Below are positions 33,455 through 42,264 of a DNA stretch of 64,000 bases, piece after piece. The translations under genes and the position numbers were made by a program. The DNA is from Symsagittifera roscoffensis. Taxonomy: Eukaryota; Xenacoelomorpha; Acoela; Convolutidae. Where the stretch lies: the NCBI RefSeq assembly GCF_963678635.1, contig NC_087066.1, positions 68,397,477 through 68,461,476 on the forward strand, written 5' to 3'. Within the stretch, counting starts at the first letter, position 1; each line of letters begins with the position of its first letter. The notes beneath the pieces are model-generated. The model was not told where the DNA came from and ran no database searches. It was given only the letters and a program-made list of their open reading frames with translations.

Positions 33455-33675
33455 GTGTTTTTGTAAATAAAGGTTGTTTGGTATTGACTTCGTTTTCTGT
33501 AATTAATTTCTTCAATTTCATTTTAATTATGAGAATAGATGAGAAGTTCAAGGTAAACCATTGAAAAACAATTAGAACTTAATTTAGAGCTCCGAACTAA
33601 TTTTTGCACACATATTCGGAAGAACACTAAAAAAATTGTACACAAGTAAAAAGTTACCTAATCGATATTGCATCT

Positions 33676-34080
33676 TGTACACACTTTTGGCACTTTGTAG
33701 AAAAAATTGAAACACTTTTCGCATTTTATCGAAAAAAAGTAAAACATTTTTCGCATTTTGTCGAAAAAAGTAAAACACTTTTCGCATCTTGTCAAAAAAA
33801 ATGGAAATTTTTTTCGCATTTTATCGAAAAAGGTAAAACACTTTTCGCAGCTTGTCAAAAAAATTAAAACACTTTTCGCATTTTGTCGAAAAAAGTGAAA
33901 CACTTTTTGCATCTTGTTGAAAAAATTGAAATACTTTTCGCGTCTTGTCAAAAAAATTGAAACAGTTTTCGCATTTTGTCAAAAAAAAATGATACATTTT
34001 TCGCATTTTGTCAAAAAAATAATTCAATGTTTTTTACATTTTGTTAAAAAAATTGAAACGCTTTTTGCAACTTCTTGAAA
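33676..34080. repeat. ~31-bp minisatellite inside the Polinton
   Basis: About 13 imperfect copies of a phrase of the type AAAACACTTTTCGCATTTTG followed by TCAAAAAAA, with variable A runs. It gives overlapping minus-strand ORFs of the 'KMRKVFHFF' type in three frames, which are by-products of the repeat. It separates the plus-strand gene at 32960 from the minus-strand ORF at 34336-34828. Confidence 0.85.
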
Positions 34081-34335
34081 ATCAAAAGAAATATTACATC
34101 TTTCTTACTTGTTTGAAAAACTTTTTGCAATTTTTTTTGAAAACGGTGAGCTTTTTTTTGTGGTGATTTTTGGTAATTTCGTAAACATATGAGAGAAAAA
34201 AGATGGATTATCAAAAGTTTTTTATTGAAAAATTGACATGATCGTTATTTACAAATCCATAACCATCAATAAAACAGTCAACTTTTTTTTTAACAAATCA
34301 TGTTCATATTTTGAGTTTTGTACTTCACGAACTCT

Positions 34336-34828
34336 TTATAGAAAAGCTGAACCTGAACCAATGGTTTGTGTGGAAGCTAGTTTCTGGTTAGAACATAAAT
34401 AGTGACGTTTGAATTTTTTGCGTAACAGTCTTTTCTTTGCAACACGTGGCATTTTTTCTGCTCCTTTCCGTTTCAAATTGCGATGAACAGCGCGGAACAA
34501 GTTGGTTGAAAACTTCTCCAGTTGATGAAATAACATTCGAATAAAGTCTGTATTTGTACAGAGTGTAAAGACAATCGATAGTTTGGTATGTGAAATGAAA
34601 ATTACCCAATCGTTGTAAAATTTGATCGAAAGATGAACCAATCAGAAGTATGTGGAACTTACAATTTTCCAAAGAACAGTACGAATTGTGGGTAGAGACA
34701 CAAAAATTATTGGTTACTATATATTTTTCGTACAAATCACTGGAAACGGAGATAAATAGCGATTTTTGACAATAATCTGAATAAAAGCTGGGAAGAGCTT
34801 GACACATAGCTGCAGCCATCTGGAACAA
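34336..34828 (-). pseudogene. Polinton hypothetical basic protein, frame-broken
   Basis: Two overlapping minus-strand ORFs (34828-34388 and 34641-34336). The first begins 'MFQMAAAMCQALPSFYSDY' and reads plausibly to about 'NSYCSLENC'; the second continues in another frame with 'NDWVIFISHTKLSIVFTLC', 'FHQLEKFSTNLFRAVHRNLKRK' and a strongly basic C-terminus 'KKRLLRKKFKRHY'. I read one gene of roughly 160 codons with a frame change near 34640. No family recognised; the basic tail suggests nucleic-acid binding. Low confidence in the joined model. Confidence 0.35.
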
Positions 34829-35037
34829 TGATTTTTGCTGAAAATTGTGGATTTATATAGGAACACTAACACCTACACAATTTCATATTTAGAACTGAAA
34901 TTGAAAATTCCAATTATAGTTCTATTTCCTTTTATGGTTAAGTGAATGACTCATATTGTTTACTTCCAATTTCAATTAATCTCAAGATCATTTTTCTCAT
35001 TTCTTTTCATCTGATCAGTTTGTTCTCCTATTGAAAA

Positions 35038-35579
35038 ATGTACTCAAGAAAAGACACAAGTCCCAATTACATTGAATTCTAAAAAAATCAAACAAAAATT
35101 GGGAGATTTGCTTGGTCCCGAAAATCCTACGAAGGGAAAATTTTTTTTTTGAACCCTGCTTTCAACTATTCAAGAAAAATGAGTTGGGACAACTCGAAAA
35201 AAGACAGCAAGTCTATCTTGGTGAAAAAGAAGGAGAAGCAATCTCAGCAATTAGAAATACTGTTATTCTCGATGCTGAAAACATTGGACTTGTTCCTATA
35301 TTGGAACTCACTTCTGACAAAGAGTCAACTATGGATCAGGAGCTTGCCAACTGCAACAAAGTGTATGACATAGCAACATACAATAGAAGACAAGTTTGTG
35401 TCACGATCAAGAAGTACAATATTAACAAACCTCCCTACATTCAGATTCGACTGTTTACCGCAAAGGAGAATGAAGCAATGAAACAAGTTGCCTACGTCAA
35501 CTATACTTTGAACGAATTCAAAGAACTGTCTCAATTTTTGGGAGACTTTATGTTTGTTGAGAACTGTAATGTACAATAA
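35038..35579 (+). pseudogene. PC4-like single-stranded-DNA-binding protein candidate, frame breaks at homopolymers
   Basis: ATG at 35038 starts 'MYSRKDTSPNYIEF'; the frame must change at the A7 run 35081-35087 and again at the T10 run 35141-35150 to reach the long ORF that ends at 35579. The C-terminal ~60 residues, 'RRQVCVTIKKY', then 'YIQIRLF', 'MKQVAYVNYTLNEFKELSQFL', follow the PC4/p15 pattern (R.V.V..., I.IR..., ...G/N.(S/T)L...(W/F)..L), a fold that binds single-stranded DNA as a dimer and is used in transcription and replication. The stop codon overlaps AATAAA (35576-35581), a likely polyadenylation signal. Recognised from pattern only; a replication accessory protein is the guess. Confidence 0.45.
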
Positions 35580-35661
35580 AATGTGTTATTAATGTTTTTG
35601 TCTTGTAATTTAACTATTTATCCTCAAAATCATTTTTCATTTAGTATTGGTGTTGAACAGT

Positions 35662-35934
35662 ATGAGTTGGAATATTGCTTTTTCAAGAAATTTACTCTTA
35701 AAATTTTACAATAAATTGGGACTTTTTCATATTGTTCTAGAAGAAAAGTCCCAAAATATTTCACTAATAATTATAGAATCACAAAACTTTCCAAACTTGC
35801 AGAATTTGGACGTAGACTCCCAAATATCTCATTTTCAGTGGATTATGCATAATGGTAGAAGAAAAATTTACATAGGATACAGATCAAATACCAAAAAAAT
35901 AGAACTTGTACAATATCGTAGAAATGGAAATTAA
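35662..35934 (+). CDS. Polinton hypothetical protein, 90 aa
   Basis: ATG at 35662 ('MSWNIAFSRNLLLKFYNKLG') to TAA 35932-35934. Intact. Mixed alpha/beta composition with 'LFHIVLEEKSQNISLIIIESQNFP' and 'RRKIYIGYRSNTKKIELV'. No family recognised. The A of its stop codon is the first base of the ATG of the next reading frame (TAATG), the tight packing expected in a compact viral-style gene cluster. Confidence 0.4.
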   Translation: MSWNIAFSRNLLLKFYNKLGLFHIVLEEKSQNISLIIIESQNFPNLQNLDVDSQISHFQWIMHNGRRKIYIGYRSNTKKIELVQYRRNGN

Positions 35935-36460
35935 TGGAAAAATAATCAATTTTTACAACTACAAAGAGAAAAATATGATAAATTACTCGATATAGTTCCT
36001 TCATTACTAGGTTATGTAGAGATCTTCAAAAAATCTTGCATCATTATTGACGAATGCACTGTAGAAAATGAACGTACAGAAATTGAATGAAATTCTGAAA
36101 ATTTTTGAGATTTTTAAGCCAGATTTCTCATCAAATACAAGAAGAAAAAGTATATTTCTTTGTACCTGTATTGTTTTGGACCCGAACATAAATTTAAAAG
36201 AAATGGACCAAAAATTTCCTTTTGGGGACTAATTGGATACGGAAATACCTGTATGGATTACTTTTTTGCAAAGTCCAAAATTTTTAGACTACATGCAATT
36301 CTACATGACTCTGCTGGATCTGTGAAATCTACTACGACAAAAGGACCTGGGTATTGTTATGTTGCACCTATGTTGCTTTCTTGGTCACTTGACTGGACTA
36401 TTTTTCTGTTTATATGTTAAAATATTTGCTTCATCAGTATATGCATTGTTTGATTGTTAA
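35934..36460 (+). pseudogene. Unassigned Polinton gene with HDSAG and GPGYCYV motifs, frame-broken
   Basis: Begins with an ATG overlapping the previous stop (TAATG). Codon-like sequence then moves between frames at the A-rich runs near 35966, near 36085 and near 36155, and again near 36378. Readable pieces: 'KLLDIVPSLLGYVEIFKKSC', 'KLNEILKIFEIFKPDFSS', 'GYGNTCMDYFFAKSK', 'RLHAILHDSAGSVKS' and 'KGPGYCYVAP', ending with a hydrophobic stretch around 36380-36440. The HD and GPG motifs are reminiscent of the phospholipase A2 signature but in the wrong order, so I do not assign that activity. About 175 codons. Confidence 0.35.
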
Positions 36461-36500
36461 TCATTTTAACCAAAAAGCTCCAGAGAAAACAGTTATCAGA

Positions 36501-36978
36501 ATGAGTCTAGTTGTTTTGGATATTGAATGTATCGAAAGCAATATCTTGAAAGAATTATGAGTTTATAAGGATGGACAAACAGAAGGATATTCCTTTCTTC
36601 CTCCCACAAAATTCAAATTAACATCCCAATCTTTTTGGTGTACACAGCATCTTTGGAGCCAATGGAATCAATTGGAGCAGTGGTTACAAAAAATACACTG
36701 AACTTGAAAAAATATTGAAAAATCTAGAAGCCACAGACACGGATTTTTTTGCAAAAGGTTATGAAAAATGTAAGATTCTATCAGAATTTTTGGAAACAAA
36801 GATTTTTAATTTGGATGACTACGCTTGCCCTAAAGTTCAGTTTTTGATATTCAAAGATGAAGAATATGATTGGAGGTGTAGCAAACACCCATTTCGTCAT
36901 GCAAAAACTCTTCACTGTGCAGAAAGAAAAGCATTTGCATACGGAACATGGACTCGATGTTTTTTTAACAAATTGTAA
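36501..36978 (+). pseudogene. DEDD/DnaQ-exonuclease-like Polinton protein, broken
   Basis: ATG 36501 opens 'MSLVVLDIECIESNILKEL', where D-x-E within a hydrophobic strand matches exonuclease motif I of the RNase-H-like DEDD family. A TGA at 36558-36560 interrupts it; the same frame continues with 'DGQTEGYSFLPP' and 'SQSFWCTQHLW', then the frame changes near 36655 to reach 'KNLEATDTDFFAKGYEKCKIL', 'NLDDYACPKV' and 'HCAERKAFAYGTW', an H...A....A arrangement compatible with motif III. About 158 codons. I remember similar stand-alone proteins in other Polintons but with no assigned function. Separate from the exonuclease domain of PolB. Confidence 0.5.
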
Positions 36979-37056
36979 ATTTTATTAGTCTTAATGTACT
37001 ACCATTTTCAAACTTTAATTAAATTTCATTGTCAACTTTTTCCTTTTAGAGTTAAG

Positions 37057-37318
37057 ATGGTCGATCAATGTGACAAGTCCGTAAATTTAGGAAATTTTGT
37101 TTTTGATGAAGAAAATCATGAACGAAAATCATGGAAATTTTTTGGACGTATATGTAATAGATCTCTTTTAGTTTTTTGTGCCAATTTTTGTTATATTTTT
37201 GATGCTAGTATGTGCAATCGTTCGAATTATGTTATCCACAACATTTGAAGAAACAACAGTTTGAGTAGCTATTTTATCAAGTAAAGTCGGTTATATTCTA
37301 CCTTCTCCAAAGCTATGA
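37057..37318 (+). pseudogene. Small Polinton membrane protein, one frameshift and one TGA
   Basis: ATG 37057 'MVDQCDKSVNLGNFVFDEE' leads to 'RSLLVFCANF'; the frame changes at the T5 run near 37186, then 'VIFLMLVCAIVRIML' (one transmembrane helix), an in-frame TGA near 37258, and the C-terminus 'VGYILPSPKL' ending at TGA 37316-37318. The ending GYILPSP.L is one I recall from small single-pass proteins of other Polintons. The stop overlaps the ATG of the ATPase (ATGA, 37315-37318). About 87 codons. Role unknown; a virion membrane or assembly protein is one possibility. Confidence 0.5.
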
Positions 37319-38054
37319 ATAAAATAATATCTACCAAAGAACAAATTTTTATTTCCCTAGGTGGACCAAGTGGTTCTGGAAAATCGCATCTTTTTTTTGA
37401 TTGGTTGAAAATTGGTACTTTTCAACCAGCATTCGACAAAATTTTTTATTTTTATCAACATTATCAACCTCTTTATAGTCAAATGCAAAGAAAAAACCTT
37501 AAATTTATCCAAGGAGTAGATTTTGACTTGATTGAAAATCTCCCCAATAATGGAACTAAATATTTGCTTATATTTGATGATTCTTGTGAAGAAATTTCAA
37601 ACACCAAACAATTTGTAAAAATTGCTACTGCGGGGAGACACAGGGGTCTGAATACAATATACATCAAACACAATTTATTTCATCAAAGCAAATTAGGACG
37701 AGATGTAGAGTTACAAAATACACGCATAGTCTTGTTCAAGTCGCCGAGGGATGTTTTACAAATCAATACATTAAGTCAACAAATAGGTCTAGGATCTCAA
37801 TTGAAAGAGTGGTATCAAGATGCAACATCCGTTCTCCTACAATTTAAATCAGCCAGTCAGACATTATTATATTGGATAATCGAGATACAAAAGAATCTAT
37901 TGTAGACTTTGTGTGTGCACTAAAGCGAAAAAAAACCGATTTTCCAGATATTTACTTTACTATTTTGGAAGCAACACATGTTCCTCCTAAACTTGTTATT
38001 AACAAGAATGCCAAAACAAAAGATAGAGGAACTTGGATCCCTTTCAAAATCTGA
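37315..38054 (+). CDS. Polinton packaging ATPase (FtsK/HerA, A32-like)
   Basis: P-loop ATPase that in related viruses pumps DNA into capsids. The intact ORF 37315-37905 (196 codons) has Walker A 'GPSGSGKS' near residue 20, Walker B 'YLLIFDDS' near 84, then 'GRHRGLNTIYIKHNLFHQS' and 'VLFKSPRDVLQI', hallmarks of Polinton ATPases. After 'WYQDATS' the C-terminus does not follow the family and a second frame (about 37848-38054, 'IVDFVCALKRKKTDF') looks more coding, so a frame change near 37860 may cut the last ~50 residues. The start ATG overlaps the stop of the membrane-protein gene. Lies directly before the integrase, which it would overlap by ~45 bp in the longer model. The catalytic core is preserved. 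Confidence 0.88.
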
Positions 38055-38948
38055 AAAGGTAAGAATAAACAGATTGTATCCTAGAGGCAGAGCTGCGTAC
38101 GGTTTTATTCAAAACTTGAGTAAAGCGAGTGGTTCATCAAAAAAGAAAGTAGAAAAGTTTTTACGAACCAAGACATCGTATACAAAATTTGGTCCACCAA
38201 TCCGGTCTTTCCGAAGACTTCAAGCGTTTTCTAAATATATCAATGAAATCTGGTGTATGGACTTGGCTTTTGTAGACAAGTTAGCTAGTCAAAACAGTGG
38301 AGTCAAGTATTTATTAGTTGCTGTAGATATTTTTTCGAGATTTGTCAGAGTTCAAACAATGAAAACAAAGTATGCCAAAGACACATTACAAGCTTTTAGA
38401 AAAATGATTACTCGAAAAAACACTCCTGAAAAACTTTGGGTTGATAAAGGAACAGGATATGGGGGAACTTTTAAAAAGTTTTGCAAGGAGAAAGACCTTG
38501 AAGTTTACTCAACAATGAGTGAAACAAAAGCTGCATTTGCTTAGAGAGCAATTCAATCTTTAAAACATATAATATATCGTTACATTAAAGATCATGGTGA
38601 AAACTTTGTCCCCAAATTGCAGCAATTTGTTTCTACATTGAACTGCCGCAAAAATCGATCAATTGGAAAATCTCCCAGAGATATGAAAAACAGTGATTTT
38701 TTATCAATATTGTATAACAAATCATTCAAGAAATATACTAAACCAAAATTCAAAATTGGTGATAGAGTTAGAATTTCGAAAAATGATATTCCGTTCCGAA
38801 AAGGATACAAGCCACAGTTTACAGATGAAGTTTTTGAAATTTCGGCAAAATCTACAAAAAACCTCCAACATACATCATCAAAGATCTCGAAAAAGAAGAA
38901 ATTCTGGGAAAGTGTTATGAAAAAGAGCTGAGAAAATGTTCAGATTAG
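38008..38948 (+). pseudogene. INT: Polinton rve-type integrase, nonsense codon at catalytic Glu site
   Basis: Retroviral-type (DDE) integrase that inserts the element and makes the 6-bp duplication. Start ATG 38008 'MPKQKIEELGSLSKSEK'. Core: first catalytic Asp in 'IWCMDLAFVD', second in 'LWVDKGTGYGGTF', then 'SETKAAFA' directly followed by TAG (38542-38544) and 'RAIQSLK'. In Polinton integrases this place reads AER, where E is the third catalytic residue, so the stop replaces it. The frame continues open to a C-terminal SH3/chromo-like region 'FKIGDRVRISKNDIPFRKGY'; an A6 run near 38859 then shifts the frame before the family-typical end 'EILGKCYEKEL' at 38948. About 313 codons. Non-functional in this copy. 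Confidence 0.9.
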
Positions 38949-38991
38949 TGGTAAGTCGATTTTTAAATTGAGTTTCTATCGATCAGTTTTC

Positions 38992-39819
38992 ATGGATTCT
39001 TTTACTATTGAGCTAGTTTCCAATGCTTCTTTTAATTGTTATCCGAATAACAGTCTTAGTTCCTTTACAAATTTTCTACCGGAACAAATACACCTAAAAG
39101 GAGAATGGGAGGTTGCTATTCCAGAAATATCGTACCCTTCTTTGTACCAAAACGTTACAGAGGGAAAGTTTACTTTCGTAGATGGACGAGAAAGTCCTGA
39201 GGAAAAAAGAAAAATTCAACCGATTCATGTTGAACCTGGATTGTATCCAAGTATTGTTGATATAGTTGTAGCCATGAATGACAAAGTTCGAAAACGTATA
39301 GGCGCACAAAAAAATGAATATAACTGAATTTATGTATCAGTAGATAAGATTACACAAAAAATTGCCATTCATTTACCTGAGGATCAATCAGTGTTTATAA
39401 TTCAAAGTGCTGATTTGAGTCACATTTTTGGTTGTGATTTAGAACAAAATCAGACAGGTATTATAATGAAAGGAAAAGGACCTTATTATCCTCAGTATTC
39501 TTACAACATTATAAGAATACAGTCTTCAATGATTTATAGTGATATTATAGAATATAATATAGTAGGCGATACAAAAACTCCATTACTGCGTTGTATTCCT
39601 TTCATTTCCAAAGTAAAAAATGGAGACATAATATCTACAGGACAGTACATGAACTATCGATCCTTCACAAATCTAGAATTTAAAAAATTATTAAAAAACT
39701 TATTCCACAGCATAAAAATAGAACTAAGGGATACTACAGGTGAAAAAATTCCTTTTGTGTCCGTAGGAATTACACGAGTTGTCCTCTTATTTCGCAAGAT
39801 TTCGGATAATCATTTTTGA
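38992..39819 (+). pseudogene. Polinton minor capsid (penton-type) protein, one internal TGA
   Basis: ATG 38992 'MDSFTIELVSNASFNCYP' to TGA 39817-39819, 275 codons, with a single in-frame TGA at 39325-39327; the frame is open on both sides. Features of the Polinton minor jelly-roll capsid protein: 'NSLSSFTNFLPEQI', 'GEWEVAIPEISYPS', 'GLYPSIVDIVVAMN', later 'YSYNIIRIQSSMIYSDIIEY' and 'GDTKTPLLRCIPF', where the last two phrases are typical of the family. In related viruses this protein forms the pentameric vertices. It sits between integrase and the small basic protein, as expected in Polintons. Confidence 0.8.
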
Positions 39820-39836
39820 TTTATACTTCATACGAA

Positions 39837-40202
39837 ATGATTGCTCAAAGATCAGCTAATTTTCCTATTTTTCGTGGAAATGCAAGGCAGCGTGGAAGAG
39901 GTTTTGGTGCTCTTGCACAAACTCTTGGGAGAACTGCAATTCCCTTCATTAAAAAATATATAGTCCCAGCTGCAAAAAAATCGGAGCAGATTTATTTGAA
40001 ATTGCCGCTCCAGAGATTGGAGAAGTTGTCAGTGGACGAAAAAACTCAAAACGTTTGCAAAAGATGTTGGAACAAAAACAGTTCGATAACAGCTGGGAGG
40101 TGGAAAAAGAAATCCAAGCGTAGAACAAGAAGAACCATTTCTCGAAAGAGTAGTTCAAAAATCAGTCGCTCTCGCAAAGACATTTTTGACAAGATAAAAT
40201 GA
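39837..40202 (+). pseudogene. Small basic Polinton virion-type protein, frame-broken
   Basis: ATG 39837 'MIAQRSANFPIFRGNARQRG' then 'GFGALAQTLGRTAIPFIKKY' and 'VPAAKK'. At the A7 run 39974-39980 the codon-like frame changes ('IGADLFEIAAPEIGEVVSGR' lies in another frame), and it changes again near 40055, where a third frame carries 'FAKDVGTKTVR', a TAA, then 'QLGGGKR' and 'VVQKSVALAKTF', ending near 40197. Both the start and these inner phrases recur in small proteins between the minor and major capsid genes of other Polintons, possibly core or membrane-lytic proteins like adenoviral pVI/pX. Inference from position and composition. Confidence 0.6.
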
Positions 40203-41437
40203 GTGTAAATCAAAGTAGTCATTTTCGGTACGGAGTGTTTACAATTTCTTCTTTGGAGATTTTTGATAAAGTCCCAGTTTTGGAAACAATTATGTCATCT
40301 TACATACAAGAATTATTCCCCAGTACTTCTCTGGATGAAAGCAGTAATGAGTTTGAATTTGAAACGGATCGTAATATCTACTTGGATATGCAGGATACCC
40401 ATCTTAGCCTAAGGCTTCAACTATTCAAAGGAAGATTATTTGATGCTTTCAAAAAAGAAAAAGCAGAACATAAAGCAAAATCGGAGGAAGATTCAGATGA
40501 GGAACCACAAACTTACTTAACTTATGTAAACAATCTACTAGATTCTCTATTCTCCAACTGTGAAGTTTATTTTAACATTACAATGGTTTACAATTCCAAT
40601 GGGTTATATCCTCATAAGGCACAGATATCGAACGAATTCATTTCGTCAGCAGTGAGTAATAAAGGAATTCTTGCTTGTCATGGATACAGTTTTGAAGAAA
40701 ATCCTGATGCATTTGATATGTATCCATTCACTGACAGAGCAATTTCCTTGGGAACAGGGATAACTTTTTCACTCTATGGGAGGCTCGCCATTGATTTGCT
40801 TACTTGCGAAAAACTGTTGCTACCAAATACCAAAGTTCGAATTAAACTTATTCGAGCTAGAACTAATTTTTACATGTTATCTGATAATCCAAATGTCAGT
40901 CTGAAAATAGTTGATTGTTCACTGTTTACAAGAAGAATTTTAGTAGCTGAACCTAATCATCAATATTTGCAATGGAATCTGGAAAGGGAACCTGCTCATT
41001 ACAATTACATGGAAACTATAGCAAGAACCTTTATCATTCCATCTCGTCAAAACCAGTTTATTCAGGAAAATGTTTTCAATAATGCCCCAATCAGAAGGAT
41101 AGCTGTTGCAATGAATACAAATTCGGCTGTTGCGGGATCTTTTCATGAAAAACCTTTCAATTATCAACAATATCATTTGAGAGAGCTTGGAATTATTCGG
41201 GGTGGAAGAGCAATTACTTCATTAGATACAACTTCTCCTTGTCGACCCTATGTTACAACAAAGAAAGCAATGCAGTTTAACGAAGATTTTCCAGCTCTTC
41301 CTATGGAAAATTTTCAAAATCACTATATTCTAGTTTTCGACTTGACTTCACTACAGGATGCCGCTGAACACTTGCATTATCCAGAACTTAGTGAAGAAAG
41401 CTTGAGATTAGAAATGTTTTTCCAATTTCCCTTGTAG
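40199..41437 (+). CDS. Polinton major capsid protein, near-complete
   Basis: 412 codons without a break, the best preserved core gene. Jelly-roll major capsid protein of the Polinton lineage; signature phrases 'NSNGLYPHKAQISNEF', 'LACHGYSFEENPDAFDMYPF', 'GRLAIDLLTCEKLLLPNTKV', 'NVFNNAPIRRIAVAMNTNSA' and 'LVFDLTSLQDA'. An acidic insertion 'AKSEEDSDEEP' lies near residue 95. It stops at TAG 41435-41437 right after 'FFQFPL', but the same frame continues for 36 codons with 'VTEVIVLRER', which resembles the family's usual C-terminal strand, so the last ~30 residues are probably lost to a nonsense mutation. In related elements this protein forms the pseudo-hexameric capsid shell. Confidence 0.85.
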   Translation: MSVNQSSHFRYGVFTISSLEIFDKVPVLETIMSSYIQELFPSTSLDESSNEFEFETDRNIYLDMQDTHLSLRLQLFKGRLFDAFKKEKAEHKAKSEEDSDEEPQTYLTYVNNLLDSLFSNCEVYFNITMVYNSNGLYPHKAQISNEFISSAVSNKGILACHGYSFEENPDAFDMYPFTDRAISLGTGITFSLYGRLAIDLLTCEKLLLPNTKVRIKLIRARTNFYMLSDNPNVSLKIVDCSLFTRRILVAEPNHQYLQWNLEREPAHYNYMETIARTFIIPSRQNQFIQENVFNNAPIRRIAVAMNTNSAVAGSFHEKPFNYQQYHLRELGIIRGGRAITSLDTTSPCRPYVTTKKAMQFNEDFPALPMENFQNHYILVFDLTSLQDAAEHLHYPELSEESLRLEMFFQFPL

Positions 41438-41520
41438 CAAGTAACGGAAGTGATAGTCTTGAGAGAAAGACTATTAAATATTCAAATTGACAATTCGGAA
41501 CAGTCGCTAAAAATGTTTAA

Positions 41521-41774
41521 TTTTTTTTGCGTTTTCAGGTTCCCATAAAAATATTGTAACTTTTTTGGGACTTTTCTTTGTTATTATCTTTGTACTATCT
41601 ATATTGCTTTTCTTCAGACCTAAAGCTCCAGAAAAAATAGAGAAGGAGTGCTGCTTAGTTGAAAACCCGAGACACTTCTTCAACCTAGACTGTAAAACAG
41701 TGTTCAATAAACTTTGCCCATTACATAAGGTTTGTGTATGGGACTTTGTTGATTCAATTCCTAAATGTGTGTAA
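41521..41774 (+). CDS. Polinton single-pass membrane protein with Cys-rich ectodomain
   Basis: Open frame with the hydrophobic helix 'FLGLFFVIIFVLSILLFF' followed by a 45-residue domain with six cysteines ('ECCLVENPRHFFNLDCKTVF', 'LCPLHKVCVWDF', 'KCV'). The initiation codon is unclear: an ATG at 41515 is in another frame, separated by a T8 run, suggesting an indel, and only a TTG exists near 41565. The cysteine pattern suggests a small disulfide-bonded domain outside the membrane or in the virion. Between the major capsid gene and the protease. No family recognised. Confidence 0.45.
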
Positions 41775-41858
41775 GTCATTTTTTTTTCTTTTATATCCTA
41801 AAGTACACTATCAAACTATCAATTTTTTTTAGTTGTAAATCAGCCTACAATTGCAAAG

Positions 41859-42264
41859 ATGGATAATTTTTCTCTTTTGAAAATTATTGAAAGAATTCCA
41901 GAGCTCAGGTTCAAGTACATGGGATCATACCCTTCTGACACAGTACCTCAACTAACAAAATACTCTTTTGCAATTATTAACTCAGCCCCAAGCAATGATA
42001 GAGGAGAACACTGGATTATCATTGCTCGACTGGACAAAAAATACTACTTTGCTGATTCTTTGGGAAGAAAGAGATCAACCTACCCTTTTTTGACAAAAAA
42101 AGTTTAGACGAATGGTTCCTCGAAAGCTACGAAAAACTGATAATTTGTGTGGTTTGTACGCAATTTATTCAGCATTTCTCCTTTTTAAGTTCTTCCAGAA
42201 GAACTTGAATAATGTTCATGATGTGTATGTTTTGAATTTTATCAGTAATTTTATGTATAAGTGA
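41859..42264 (+). pseudogene. PRO: Adenovirus-type cysteine protease of the Polinton, frameshifted
   Basis: C5-like maturation protease (ULP/adenain fold) that cleaves capsid precursors in related viruses. ATG 41859 'MDNFSLLKIIERIPEL'; 'MGSYPSDTVPQ'; catalytic His in 'RGEHWIIIARL'; acidic residue in 'YYFADSLG'. The first ORF ends at 42107 after the A7 run near 42096; the C-terminal half continues in another frame with the catalytic Cys in 'DNLCGLYAIYSAFLLFKFF' (Cys codon 42148-42150) and ends 'DVYVLNFISNFMYK' at 42264. One or two indels between about 42080 and 42137 separate the halves. All three active-site residues are still encoded. About 135 codons. Confidence 0.88.

Noticed and set aside
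33584-34027. Minus-strand 'KMRKVFHFF' ORFs
   Set aside because: Translations of the 31-bp minisatellite in successive frames.
36160-36420. Phospholipase A2 domain in the HDSAG/GPGYCYV gene
   Set aside because: The glycine-rich loop and HD pair are in the wrong order and spacing for a PLA2 signature.
28788-39327. Reassignment of TGA to tryptophan in the Polinton
   Set aside because: TAG and TAA nonsense codons occur as well, some TGA sites are not expected to be Trp, TGG is used in the intact ORFs, and frameshifts accompany them.
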